A DNA stretch of 64,000 nucleotides. It comes from Bacteroidetes bacterium UBA7662. Its GTDB lineage: Bacteria > Bacteroidota > Bacteroidia > UBA7662. Of this stretch, positions 23,098 to 31,837 are shown one piece after another. The translations under genes and the position numbers were made by a program. Location of the stretch: contig DLHS01000007.1 in the NCBI GenBank assembly GCA_002483345.1, positions 62,001-126,000 on the forward strand, written 5' to 3'. The notes beneath the pieces were generated by a model. The model was not told where the DNA came from. It ran no database searches and saw nothing but the letters and a program-made list of their open reading frames with translations. Position 1 is the first letter of the stretch. Each line of letters begins with the position of its first letter.

Positions 23098-25368
23098 TTA
23101 GGATCGGTGGAAGTAAAAGGGAATAGCTCTTCGGAATCCGCCGGTCTTCAGATTGAAATTATACCGGCTGTTTTGAGATTTGGCATGTGTAACGAGATGC
23201 AACCCGTCGGCAATCAGACAGTTTTCCGGAGCCTCCAGGTAAAGGACTCCCCGGTAATGACCTTTTTTTAACCTGCTATGGGTTGCAGTGTAAAACCCGC
23301 AATCCTCGTGCAACAGATCCTGGTCTTTCAGCAACAGCCTGGTCATCTGGCCGCTGCTGTTCCAGATACGGGCATATACCTTCAGTCCTGATAAAGCGTT
23401 TGGTCCGAAAGAAGCACGGGCAGTAAATCTGACAGGCTCCCCTTTGCCGAAATGCGATTTTGTCGGCCCTCCGGAGACGGTAATACGCAGATTCTGAGCA
23501 CCTACGGTCAGTTCTGCCCGTGTTACAGGACTGGCAGAAAGTCTGGCCGCAAAAAGGACAACAGACCAGGTGCCTGGCATAGGGTCGCGGACCTCAATAA
23601 ATGCGTGTGAAGTGGAGAGCGCTATTTTACGGACTGATCGTGCATCGGGCTCAACGATTTCCCCGCTGGGGTTAATCAGAAAAATATCGATATCCGCATC
23701 AGCCGGGTGGTTTACGGTGAAGTTGATGTTCACGCAACCTTTCTCCACAGGAACCTTTCTGATCTGGAACAGGTCGGTGTTGAATGACAGCGAAGAATTC
23801 CTCCGGCCTGCCGGAAGGGGGTGCCCCAGCATCTGGCACAGTTGTTTTAAGGAAGGAGCCTTTGTATTGCCATAGAGTTTGCGGATAACAGAGGCATATC
23901 GTTTGGCTGTAGGGGAAGGCACAAAATTGGCGAAGGTATCTTCGATGATGGTTCCCCACAGGAGCAGCTCAGCATCTACCAGCGCTGATTCAATGTCCAT
24001 GGGATTGGAGAAGCCGACCAGATAGGAAAAACCATGGGTTTCATCCGCGAGTTCATCCAGTTCATCTGTATTGACCTCATCGGGTTCACCTATGGCAACG
24101 CTTATCACACTGATCCGGTTATCCCTGAGCGCCGGCAGGGCCTCAAGCAGACTGGTACGGGCCGGGCGGTTGTGTTTACCATCTGTAAGCAGCAGAATGA
24201 CCTGGGAAAAGGCTCTTCCGGGCTGAGAAGTGATTTGTGCGGAACCCTCCAACAGCGCATCCCGGATGTTGGTGCCGCCACCAGCGCGCAGGACATCCAC
24301 ATCTGTGCTGATTTGGGCGATGCCACCCGGCGTCGCGGATACCTGGCTCAGGGGCAGCACAATTCGGTTGCTCTGGTTATAGGCGATGAGGCTCAGCAAA
24401 TCCGTTGCCAGTGAGAAATTCTCAATCCAGTATTTCACCCCTTGTTTGGCATACAGGAGCTTCTGCCCGCTCATGGAGCCGGAAATGTCGAAAACAAGCA
24501 CGTGTCTCCGGGAGGCCTCCAGATCAACAAAGTTAACGGCAGGCGCAGCTGCTGCAGGTATGGTAAATGGTTGGGTCAGGCTGGTAAAGCGGGGTGTCGC
24601 CACAATTTTGTCCTCACAGGACATCTGGTGTTTCACCTGTTGCGCCGTCGGTGTATGAGCATGGTTCTGTCCGCAGAAAAGAACCCGACCCCGATCTCCC
24701 ATGATGCAGGTCTGCGCATCGGGATGACATTTGATGTTGATGACATCCTGGCGGTATGCGTAATTGTTTCTGCTGTTGGTCGGGAGATCAGGACAGTCCT
24801 GTACCAGAATAATCTCTGTAGTGCTGCTGGAGTCCACAAAACACTCAAAGCCTGTAGTGGAACCAAAATAAAGGTGAATCCGGTGACCCTTGTAGGCATC
24901 GTTTGCCGCCAGGGGATCCGATATGGGAATTGTTTTTCTATCGCGGGAAGGAACGGCAGTGTTGATATCAAAACGGATCATGGGTCCGGAATATTCGTCA
25001 CCCAGATCCCAGATGTGATGGGCCAGTTCATGGATGATGATACCCGGCTGTTTCAGGTCCGGATTGGCCCGGTTTGGGTAGGCCCGGTTGATTTTGGCAA
25101 ACATATTGACCTGGCCGAAGTTACCATTCGTACCTCCTGATGTTTCACCTGCTTTATCAAACAGGAGTATTTCAGTGTTATACATATTCCGGCCGTCATC
25201 AATCAGCTCCACGGTTCCGAAGACGACCTGTCCACCGGTTGCCTTGTAGAGCATATTGGAAGCTTCCTGCAAGGTTTGCATGATTTCTGCTTTTTCAGCG
25301 GCCGTCCATTGAAATTCTGCCGTCACTGCAAAATCAAGCCGACCGTTTGTAAATTTTCCATTCCCCAT
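23098..25368 (-). CDS. CLCA-like zinc metallopeptidase with von Willebrand factor A domain
   Basis: The 756-residue protein begins with a domain resembling the N-terminal hydrolase of animal CLCA proteins. It has HELAHHIWDLGDEYSG at 113-128, with zinc ligands His113 and His117, catalytic Glu114, and Asp124/Glu125 at the same spacing as the CLCA HExxH...DEY motif. A VWA domain follows (about 288-460) with an intact MIDAS: DISGS at 294-298, the Thr of GGGTNIRDAL and the Asp of LLTDGKHN. The C-terminal 230 residues look like beta-sandwich domains (ADIDIFLINPSGE, PGTWSVVLFAA), as in CLCA. In CLCA1 the protease cleaves its own chain. No signal peptide is seen. It heads a three-gene operon with the PKD protein and a small membrane protein. 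Proteolysis regulated by a VWA adhesion domain is inferred. Confidence 0.82.
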   Translation of the reverse strand: MGNGKFTNGRLDFAVTAEFQWTAAEKAEIMQTLQEASNMLYKATGGQVVFGTVELIDDGRNMYNTEILLFDKAGETSGGTNGNFGQVNMFAKINRAYPNRANPDLKQPGIIIHELAHHIWDLGDEYSGPMIRFDINTAVPSRDRKTIPISDPLAANDAYKGHRIHLYFGSTTGFECFVDSSSTTEIILVQDCPDLPTNSRNNYAYRQDVINIKCHPDAQTCIMGDRGRVLFCGQNHAHTPTAQQVKHQMSCEDKIVATPRFTSLTQPFTIPAAAAPAVNFVDLEASRRHVLVFDISGSMSGQKLLYAKQGVKYWIENFSLATDLLSLIAYNQSNRIVLPLSQVSATPGGIAQISTDVDVLRAGGGTNIRDALLEGSAQITSQPGRAFSQVILLLTDGKHNRPARTSLLEALPALRDNRISVISVAIGEPDEVNTDELDELADETHGFSYLVGFSNPMDIESALVDAELLLWGTIIEDTFANFVPSPTAKRYASVIRKLYGNTKAPSLKQLCQMLGHPLPAGRRNSSLSFNTDLFQIRKVPVEKGCVNINFTVNHPADADIDIFLINPSGEIVEPDARSVRKIALSTSHAFIEVRDPMPGTWSVVLFAARLSASPVTRAELTVGAQNLRITVSGGPTKSHFGKGEPVRFTARASFGPNALSGLKVYARIWNSSGQMTRLLLKDQDLLHEDCGFYTATHSRLKKGHYRGVLYLEAPENCLIADGLHLVTHAKSQNSRYNFNLKTGGFRRAIPFYFHRS

Positions 25369-25816
25369 GACAGATAAGCGTTAGTTGGTTAAGATGCAGG
25401 TGCGGGGAAAGAATACCAGATAAAAACAGAGGCTTTGCTGTTCAAAACAGATTTGCCTTCAGACTATAGGGTATAGCCGCTTGATTTACAGCGGGATGAA
25501 ACAGTAGTCTTGCCCAAACACTAATTGAATCTAACGAAGTTTTTTATCCTGCCAAAAAAGAGCGTACGGTTTCCGGCCAGTTCATCCGGGTTTTTCCGGT
25601 TCATTTAAAAGATTGATAGTTTTTGAGTTAAAATTTAATACAGGAATAACAGCGTTACCCTGTCTTCCCGGGATACGTTTACAGGAGCTTCCAGAGTGGC
25701 AAGGACTCCGGACCTTTATCCGGCTTTTGTGACAGACATCTGATTTCCCTCAATTTTTGGCAGGCGCCGGAAACCGATTCGTTTTCTGTTTTGCTTCCGG
25801 GAAGTACCTGATCAGG
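25369..25816. other. Intergenic region upstream of the CLCA-like operon
   Basis: This 448-base gap has no credible open frame. It must contain the promoter of the CLCA-like operon (minus strand) and the 3' untranslated region of the barrel-protein gene. No exact TAnnTTTG box at a useful distance was found on the minus strand. The stretch around 25600-25650 is A/T-rich (TTTAAAAGATTGATAG...). No repeat or hairpin stands out. Confidence 0.5.
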
Positions 25817-26899
25817 TTACGGTTCTTTCTGATCCTGAAAGGCCCATATCAGCCGGAGGGTGTATACATTGAAATTTTCCAGTTCACGCATTAAATGGGT
25901 GAAATCTTCCTGGGGCATGGACGCATAATCGAACGCCACATGCAAGGGTATCCGTGTCAGTTTGCCGATGGGTAACTGCAATCCAAATCCATAGGTGAAA
26001 GCCCGGAGTCTGTTTTTGTTCATGTCTGGAAAACCGTAATCTTCTAATTTCTCCGAATAGTACCCCAGGCGGAGTGCCAGCACCTCCATCAGTCTGAATT
26101 CCGCGCCGGTGTGAAAACCGGCATGAAAATCAGAGTTTAAGAGCATCTTATATTCGCCCTGCCACAAAAAGCTGAAGGACTTTAACTTCTTCACCAACCC
26201 TTGCCGGCCCGAAGTCAGTTGGTAATTTAAGCCATAGCGCGTAATCACCGGGAGCCCGGCCGGCGGTATAAAACTATTTTCACCAAAGTCGATTTCCGAA
26301 TAGTTGAGGTTGGTCAGGCTGGCCCCGAGATTCACAGAGTGCCTGGCCCCGTTTTTTTGTAACCATTCAAATTTTTTAATAGCCCCAAAATCCAGAAAAA
26401 CGACCCCAACCTCCTGGTCTGCGGGGTTCAGCACCAGATAGTTTGTATTCAGCCCCAGGAATAAATTTTTAATGGGTTGGGAAGCCAGGGTCAGCGTATA
26501 ATTCAGGTTCCGGGGAACATAGGTATAGAGCTCAGTCCCGTTGAGGTCTGTAAAAGTTATCGGTTCTCCATAATTGAAGCTGTTTCTGCTCAGGGCAACC
26601 ACCAGATAGTCATGAAGTTTAACCCCTGCGCTGATGAAATGATATTGCGCATTTTCCAGCGAATAATACGGGGTGGCGAAAGAGCCGTTTACTTCAATCC
26701 CCCTGATGCCTGCAATGCCGGCAGGATTGAAAAAAACGCTTGCCAGATCGCCGTCCATGGCACTGTAACCTTTTCCCAGAGCCTCAGCCCGGGCGCTGGG
26801 TTGCCGTTGAAAAAAAGTCTCCTGAAGAAAGCCATAATAGTACTGTCCGGAAGCAGCAAAAGGCAGGATGGCCAGCAGAAGCAAGACGTTTTTTTTCAT
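25817..26899 (-). CDS. Outer-membrane beta-barrel protein, FadL/PorV-like
   Basis: The 360-residue protein has a signal peptide (MKKNVLLLLAILPFAASGQ). The mature N-terminus carries the pattern typical of the FadL/PorV/PorQ group: SARAEALGKGYSAMDGDLAS followed by VFFNPAGIAG. It continues as alternating strands with many aromatic residues (FHTGAEFRLMEVLALRLGYY, AFTYGFGLQLPIGK). In Bacteroidota such proteins include type IX secretion components PorV and PorQ and lipid or hydrophobic-compound channels; this one lacks features that would name it. It is monocistronic, downstream of a 165-base gap, on the same strand as the CLCA-like operon. A role as surface shuttle or hydrophobic-solute porin is inferred. 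Confidence 0.7.
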   Translation of the reverse strand: MKKNVLLLLAILPFAASGQYYYGFLQETFFQRQPSARAEALGKGYSAMDGDLASVFFNPAGIAGIRGIEVNGSFATPYYSLENAQYHFISAGVKLHDYLVVALSRNSFNYGEPITFTDLNGTELYTYVPRNLNYTLTLASQPIKNLFLGLNTNYLVLNPADQEVGVVFLDFGAIKKFEWLQKNGARHSVNLGASLTNLNYSEIDFGENSFIPPAGLPVITRYGLNYQLTSGRQGLVKKLKSFSFLWQGEYKMLLNSDFHAGFHTGAEFRLMEVLALRLGYYSEKLEDYGFPDMNKNRLRAFTYGFGLQLPIGKLTRIPLHVAFDYASMPQEDFTHLMRELENFNVYTLRLIWAFQDQKEP

Positions 26900-27064
26900 G
26901 GCAGAAGTAGTTGTACAGGGCGATAACTTATCGGGCAGTCGAAGTTAAACAAAAACAACATATCAGCATGTCTTGTATTATGTAAGGGGCATTCCTGAAA
27001 GTATACAGGGGATTAACTGCCTGTAAATGACTAAAACAGCAAATGCGTATTCAGGAACCATTTG

Positions 27065-28711
27065 TCATTTCGTTATGGCCGGTATTAAATAGTCCTGCAT
27101 CATTTTGTCAACCTGCTTGTGTCCGTAAGGTGTGGTGTAGGCGGTTGAAGTAATCACGACTACAACAGGCTGGTCTTTGAAGATGAGGATAGTATTGCCG
27201 CCGTTGCCGCTGGCATAGTAAACCTCATAATTTTTATCTTCAGAACGGTATGTTTTGTTCCAAAACAGATAACCATAATACTCGCCGTCGGCTATGGTCA
27301 TTTGCCGTGACAGACTTTTTGCGACCCATGCCTGCGTTAGGATTTGGTTGCCGTTCCAATGACCCTTGTTTTTGTAAAGTTGTCCGAACTTGGCATAATC
27401 AATCGAACGCATTTGTAAACTGCCGGCGGTATTGGCAACTTTTTGAGGCGTGAACTGCCATTTGTATTTGGTTATCCCGAGCGGCTGAAACAAATTTTTG
27501 TCAGCATACTTTTCCAAACCATTTGGAACCGATTTGTGCAGGATATCGCCCAGCACCACGACACCGGCCGTAAAATAGTCCCATCGGGGAACTGCAACCT
27601 TGGTTTTGTCTATGGAAAGGCCTAACGTAAACGCTACCCAATTTTTAGTGGGGTACATTTTTTCCTCGTTTCCCGGCGATTCCTGGTTCATGTCTGAGCC
27701 GTCAAAAGGAGAACTCATGGTCAGCAGACTTTTTAAGGTAATGCTGTCCTTCTCCGGCGAATAGTTCTTGAATGTTTTCAGGTTGTAAAACTCATGAAGC
27801 ATTTGCATTTCGTTTTTAAGATGGCCGTCTTTTATCGAAATTCCCAACACAGTGGAGGTAAATGATTTGCCGACCGACCTGGTATCATGCAGTGTATTTC
27901 TGTTAGCTCCGTTGAAATACGCTTCAATTAACAGCTGACCGTTTTTGATTACCACAATGCTTGTTATGTCTTTGAATGTCTGCGCAGCAATTTTTCGGTT
28001 CAGTGCTTCAATTTTTGCAGTGTCAAATTTTTCTGTTGAGATCTGCCAGTCCTTAAGGGGTTTAATGGGTTGAACCCTAACCTGATTTTCGTTGACCTTA
28101 ATTTCCGGAACGCTGATCTTTATTTGCCCCTGGGCGATTATGTTTCCGGTCAACACCTCGTTTGTTTTGAGATAAGGTCTGATGGCTATCTTCAAAAGGT
28201 GGTCACCACTGCTAAGGGCTTCCTGCCCGCCATTCCCCAAAAACCTGTTCCAAAGAAATCTGCCCCAGGAATCTTCGTTGGTTGAGCTGATCAGCGGAAC
28301 CCTGAAAACGGTACTTTGATTTTTACTGTGTGGGCTGCCGGCACCATAGTGTAGATTTTCAACATAAATCTGTTGGCCGTCAACCCAAAAAGTGAACTGG
28401 TAATTTCCATTTTTGGTCAGTTCATCGGCGGTCAGTTGGGGCGCGAGTAAGTGCAGGTAATTTGTAAGGGAGTTGCCCAGAAACACCCGGATATGAAGGT
28501 CTGTTTTTTCTTTAAGCTCAAATGATGTTAGAAAGTCTGTTTCCTTAAAATTTTCAATCGGAATAATTTGCTCCATAAATGCAATTTTTCCAATACTCTC
28601 CCGGTGAACCGGATAAACAATACTGTCACATTTTACAAGATCAGTAGTTTGTCCGGATACACTCAGAGCCATCAGGAAGGCAATCATTGAAAATACGGCT
28701 TGTTTTGTCAC
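27065..28711 (-). CDS. Serine hydrolase of the beta-lactamase class C/esterase family
   Basis: The protein of up to 548 residues has a signal peptide (VFSMIAFLMALSVSG), an N-terminal beta-rich domain of about 200 residues, and a class C-type serine hydrolase domain. The SxxK motif is Ser279-Val-Gly-Lys282 (TRSVGKSFTS). The second motif, normally Y-x-N, is Y379-F-T (WDYFTAGVVVLG). The third is GNGG near the end (YASGNGGNTILIF). Such exported enzymes act as esterases or D-aminopeptidases more often than as beta-lactamases. The start is a GTG at 28711 only 12 bases after the upstream gene, so the two form an operon; the ATG at codon 9 is an alternative. The gene looks visibly richer in A/T than its neighbours, which may indicate transfer. 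Confidence 0.82.
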   Translation of the reverse strand: MTKQAVFSMIAFLMALSVSGQTTDLVKCDSIVYPVHRESIGKIAFMEQIIPIENFKETDFLTSFELKEKTDLHIRVFLGNSLTNYLHLLAPQLTADELTKNGNYQFTFWVDGQQIYVENLHYGAGSPHSKNQSTVFRVPLISSTNEDSWGRFLWNRFLGNGGQEALSSGDHLLKIAIRPYLKTNEVLTGNIIAQGQIKISVPEIKVNENQVRVQPIKPLKDWQISTEKFDTAKIEALNRKIAAQTFKDITSIVVIKNGQLLIEAYFNGANRNTLHDTRSVGKSFTSTVLGISIKDGHLKNEMQMLHEFYNLKTFKNYSPEKDSITLKSLLTMSSPFDGSDMNQESPGNEEKMYPTKNWVAFTLGLSIDKTKVAVPRWDYFTAGVVVLGDILHKSVPNGLEKYADKNLFQPLGITKYKWQFTPQKVANTAGSLQMRSIDYAKFGQLYKNKGHWNGNQILTQAWVAKSLSRQMTIADGEYYGYLFWNKTYRSEDKNYEVYYASGNGGNTILIFKDQPVVVVITSTAYTTPYGHKQVDKMMQDYLIPAITK

Positions 28712-28723
28712 AGCGGAGTGGTC

Positions 28724-29680
28724 TTAGTTTTTTAAAATTAAGCTGTTTTCACTTCTTCTTTTAATCACCTGCAGTATGTTCTGCTGGATGTCGTGCATGA
28801 TACGTTTTCCCCAGAAACCACTGTAGAGGTTAAAACCCGTAGTAAGCCGGAAACGGGAAGTCAGATGCAGCAGCACTTCGTTTCGGGAGATTTTTTCTAT
28901 TTCATAGGCGCCTTCCAACACGTCAAAATACAGGCCGCCTACCATCAGGTGCTGGTCGAGTGCCGCCAGGGGTATCCCTGCAGGATTGGCTTCAATATCA
29001 AAGACCAGCCGACGTTTGGGAATCACGGCTGTCACGGTCTCTTTAAAAAATAAACCCTGATCAAACAAGGCGATTCTCACACCACCTACGACAACGTCGT
29101 TAAGCTCTGCCTGAAGCGGCCTGGGCAAACCCATGAACTGGAAAACGGAGGGTCGGTTCTCTGACTCGCTTATGGCGGTGACCCGGGTAAGCTGTTTCCA
29201 GACCACCTCATCGGTGGCCTTGATTTTAAGGGTGGTTTTTTGCGTAAATATTCTGGCAGGCCTGCCCTTGTAATCCTCTGCCCATCCGGCCAGAAACGGA
29301 ACGGATAACAGTAAAAGGAGCAGGTATCTCCTGCCTGAATGATTGAAAATCAGCATACCGGAATATCCACCCGAAAGGGCCATGATGGTAAAAACAGGGA
29401 AGGCAAGTGCGGCACAAACCATACTTTCCAGGCCTGCGAGCACCGGGATGAGCAGAAATCCTGCAATGGCTGTAAAAGACCATAAAATAGCATCGGCACG
29501 TTTACGGGAAAGATTCTGACGGGTGATAAAAGCGACCAACAGACCCATGGCAAACGGTACCAGAAAAACAAACGAAAATGTCATAAGTCCGGGGGAATAG
29601 CTGCCGAAATCCGAAGTAAAGATGACCCAGGCAGTAAATCCGTAAATGATGCCATAAATGGCCCCCTTCACTTGTTGCAT
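28724..29680 (-). CDS. Membrane protein with C-terminal SRPBCC-like domain
   Basis: The 318-residue protein has four to five predicted helices in its first 140 residues (AIYGIIYGFTAWVIF, MTFSFVFLVPFAMGLLVAFI, ILWSFTAIAGFLLIPVLAGL, LLLLLLSVPFLAGW). A soluble part of about 170 residues follows that looks like a START/SRPBCC lipid- or small-molecule-binding fold: TLKIKATDEVVWKQLTRVTAI at its start, VGGVRIALFDQGL, and FRLTTGFNLYSGFWGKRIM at the end. I do not know a named family for the fusion. It is the first gene of a two-gene unit with the exported serine hydrolase. The combination may concern envelope lipid or cell-wall maintenance, but this rests on context alone. Confidence 0.65.
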   Translation of the reverse strand: MQQVKGAIYGIIYGFTAWVIFTSDFGSYSPGLMTFSFVFLVPFAMGLLVAFITRQNLSRKRADAILWSFTAIAGFLLIPVLAGLESMVCAALAFPVFTIMALSGGYSGMLIFNHSGRRYLLLLLLSVPFLAGWAEDYKGRPARIFTQKTTLKIKATDEVVWKQLTRVTAISESENRPSVFQFMGLPRPLQAELNDVVVGGVRIALFDQGLFFKETVTAVIPKRRLVFDIEANPAGIPLAALDQHLMVGGLYFDVLEGAYEIEKISRNEVLLHLTSRFRLTTGFNLYSGFWGKRIMHDIQQNILQVIKRRSENSLILKN

Positions 29681-29818
29681 TTATATAATATTAGTTTTCA
29701 CAAGATAACCTTCTTTGGTGCTGCATACTTAGCGCAACACGGCATTTAAGTTCTCTGAGATGTCTGTGAGTCCCCGGAAAGATCCGCTGTCTTTATCCCT
29801 GAGGGTGATCCGGGCAGC

Positions 29819-30163
29819 TTATGCCCCGAACCTGATTTTCAGGTATTCATTAACCTTTACCTGAAGTGTTTCAACCAATTCTTCCTCCATGAATTCGTAT
29901 TCGTCAGCTATATCAAGGACCTCTACCCTGCTCAACCCAAACTGCGGGTACAGGGCACTGAGTTTACGACGATGTTCGGGTTCCATTACGAATATTGTAT
30001 CTGCCCACTGTAAGTCAGTTTCGGAGATTTTCCGGTCGCTTTGCGGGCTGAGACCTGCAGAACGGATATGGAAACGGTCGTCGTTTTTGAAGAGGTGTTC
30101 AGCGGTCCGGCTGCGGCGTTTGTTCCGGCCGCAAACCACGAGGATATTGGGTTTGTATGACAT
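29819..30163 (-). CDS. Low-molecular-weight protein-tyrosine phosphatase-like protein
   Basis: The 114-residue protein starts with NILVVCGRNKRRSRTAEHLF, in which Cys11 to Arg17 form the CX5R phosphate loop followed by Ser. The later WADTIFVMEPEHRRKL segment corresponds to the middle of the LMW-PTP fold, and VEVLDIADEYEFMEEEL carries the acidic residues where the general acid would lie. The protein is shorter than classic LMW-PTP (about 150) and has basic residues in the loop (GRNKRR), as in the COG4551-type branch of predicted tyrosine phosphatases. It ends 28 bases before the DUF6157 gene begins upstream on the same strand, so the two probably share a transcript. Its substrate is unknown. 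Confidence 0.85.
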   Translation of the reverse strand: MSYKPNILVVCGRNKRRSRTAEHLFKNDDRFHIRSAGLSPQSDRKISETDLQWADTIFVMEPEHRRKLSALYPQFGLSRVEVLDIADEYEFMEEELVETLQVKVNEYLKIRFGA

Positions 30164-30191
30164 TGGCGATGATATGAAAGCTTTACGCTAT

Positions 30192-30605
30192 TTACCGGGC
30201 CGATTTCATGGCTTTGACGACCTTCAGAGAAGGGTTGGTCGCAAATTTTTCATATTCAGGTGTTTCACATCCGTAAAGGGCTATTTTACCTTCCTCGTCG
30301 CTGTGTATGCCCCAGCCGTAACGTTTGGTCAGTGGGGAAGCACGGAAACAGGGCTGGCCTTTGGAGAAAAACTGCTCCCGGGCAGCCGGGTATTCCTGCT
30401 CGGTCAGATCCTGGCGGTCGGCAAATACCTGAAAAAACACATCATCGGAGTCGAATTTATACGGATTCCGGCTTATCATTTCGAATTGCATCTGTGCAAC
30501 CGATTTCTGTTCACCTTTGGCAGGAGGGATTTCACCACGGGTAGCGGTGCTGTCAGGTGCGATTTCAATAAAGGTATGGGTGTAGTTGGTGGTATGGGTT
30601 TTCAT
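30192..30605 (-). CDS. DUF6157 family protein
   Basis: The 137 residues match the pattern I know for DUF6157: MKTHTTNYTHTFIEIA at the start, GEIPPAKGEQKSVAQMQFEM, NPYKFDSDDVFFQVFADR, FFSKGQPCFRASPLTKRYGWGI and the final KVVKAMKSAR. The family is cytoplasmic, common in soil bacteria and uncharacterised. Many invariant residues (His, Cys, Lys and Arg in the CFRASPLTKRYG block) suggest a binding or catalytic site. A good promoter lies just upstream and the tyrosine phosphatase-like gene follows after 28 bases, so it probably heads a two-gene unit. Confidence 0.88.
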   Translation of the reverse strand: MKTHTTNYTHTFIEIAPDSTATRGEIPPAKGEQKSVAQMQFEMISRNPYKFDSDDVFFQVFADRQDLTEQEYPAAREQFFSKGQPCFRASPLTKRYGWGIHSDEEGKIALYGCETPEYEKFATNPSLKVVKAMKSAR

Positions 30606-30624
30606 GTGGTGTTAAATCGGCAGG

Positions 30625-30656
30625 GAAAGATAACAGGTTTCGGGGAGTGACAAAAA
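30625..30656 (-). promoter_or_regulatory. Promoter of the DUF6157 / tyrosine phosphatase unit
   Basis: On the minus strand TTTTTG (complement of 30651-30656) is followed after 18 bases by TATCTTTC (complement of 30625-30632), five of six fixed bases of TAnnTTTG. The start point would lie near 30618, about 12 bases before the ATG. Confidence 0.6.
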
Positions 30657-30748
30657 GGATGTCGTCCTTGAAAAAGTATTAGCAGTTCTTCTGCCAGACC
30701 GCAGTTTAGGCAAGGAGTTCATTCGGGCCTGTGGATTCGGATAGCAGG

Positions 30749-31639
30749 TCAGGGTTTTGGTGACTGCATGCGTTCTTCCGGATCATTTGGTTTGTCCGGG
30801 GTATCTGCTGAAGCCGCTTCCCAGCCTATGATAGCTGTTTTCCTGACAGGCCCCCACATATAGCCACCCAATGCACCTGAAGCCTGTATCACCCGGTGAC
30901 AGGGAATCAGAAAAGCTACCGGATTGCTGCCGATGGCGGTACCAACGGCCCGTGAAGCAGCAGGTTTTTCAATTTCTGCCGCAAGGTTGCCGTAGGTTGA
31001 GAGCTGTCCCAACGGGATTCTGAGCAGGGCTTCCCAGACTTTCAGTTGAAAATCAGTTCCTTTCAGATGCAGTTTCAACAGCGGACCCGGCCAGGGGTTA
31101 TGGGTAAAAACCTGTTGCAATTGCCGGTGAATAGCTTCGTCCTGGTGTAGAAAACGTGCGTTGGGGAAATGACTTTGCAGAATGGCAAGCCCCCCGGCAT
31201 CGTCTGAGGTAAAGGCTACATGGCAAATCCCTTTACCCGTTGATGCTATCAGAAGTCTTCCGAAAGGACTCACCCCGTAGCTGTAGTGAATCTCCAGATT
31301 TTTACCCCCTGACTTGTATTCCGCCGGGGTCATACCTTCTATTTTCACAAACAGCTCATGCAGCCTGCCGGTACCGGAAAGACCTGTTTCGAAGGCGGCT
31401 TCCGCCAAAGAAACCTGTTGCTCCTTTAAAACTTTACGGGCATGTTCCAGACTGATGTACTGTAGAAACTTCTTGGGACTTGTTCCCGCCCATTCGCTGA
31501 AAAGCCGTTGAAAATGAAAAGGACTAAGATGTACCTTTTCTGCTATGGTATCCAGGTCAGGTTGTTCCTTAAAATGATCCCGGATATAGGCGATGGCAGT
31601 TGCAATCCGTTCGTAATTCAGGCTGTCCTGATTGTCCAT
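30749..31639 (-). CDS. AraC-type regulator fused to methylated-DNA-protein-cysteine methyltransferase (Ada/Ogt-like)
   Basis: The 296-residue protein has an AraC HTH domain at about 10-105 (DLDTIAEKVHLSPFHFQRLFSEWAG) and an Ogt-type alkyltransferase at about 125-285 with active Cys247 in IPCHRV and the preceding SRAVGTAIGSNP. It removes O6-alkyl groups from guanine by irreversible transfer to the cysteine, and the AraC part suggests that it also controls adaptive-response genes. The N-terminal zinc/phosphotriester domain of E. coli Ada is absent, a common arrangement of Ada-like proteins. The C-terminus has a short polar extension. An 8-bp inverted repeat at 31662-31679 lies just upstream of the start and could be its own operator. 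Confidence 0.92.
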   Translation of the reverse strand: MDNQDSLNYERIATAIAYIRDHFKEQPDLDTIAEKVHLSPFHFQRLFSEWAGTSPKKFLQYISLEHARKVLKEQQVSLAEAAFETGLSGTGRLHELFVKIEGMTPAEYKSGGKNLEIHYSYGVSPFGRLLIASTGKGICHVAFTSDDAGGLAILQSHFPNARFLHQDEAIHRQLQQVFTHNPWPGPLLKLHLKGTDFQLKVWEALLRIPLGQLSTYGNLAAEIEKPAASRAVGTAIGSNPVAFLIPCHRVIQASGALGGYMWGPVRKTAIIGWEAASADTPDKPNDPEERMQSPKP

Positions 31640-31661
31640 GATTTGAGATTATCGGGTAAAA

Positions 31662-31679
31662 ATACAGGCCTGCCTGTAT
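31662..31679 (-). promoter_or_regulatory. Possible operator/promoter of the Ada-like gene
   Basis: ATACAGGC and GCCTGTAT form an inverted repeat around a CT centre, 22 bases before the ATG. On the minus strand the promoter-proximal arm runs into TATTTTTA, a five-of-six match to the -7 box, so a protein bound here would contact polymerase. Confidence 0.4.
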
Positions 31680-31837
31680 CCGTGAAACCCGAATCTTGCG
31701 GTAGACAGGGAAGCCGGATGTTTTAGTTGTACCAGATAGCCCGTTGTTCGGCTACGGCTGATTCGGACGCTGCACAAATGTCATAGCCGGGTAATCCGAC
31801 CTTAAATCCCTTATACAGATCTGATTGAAATTCGGCA

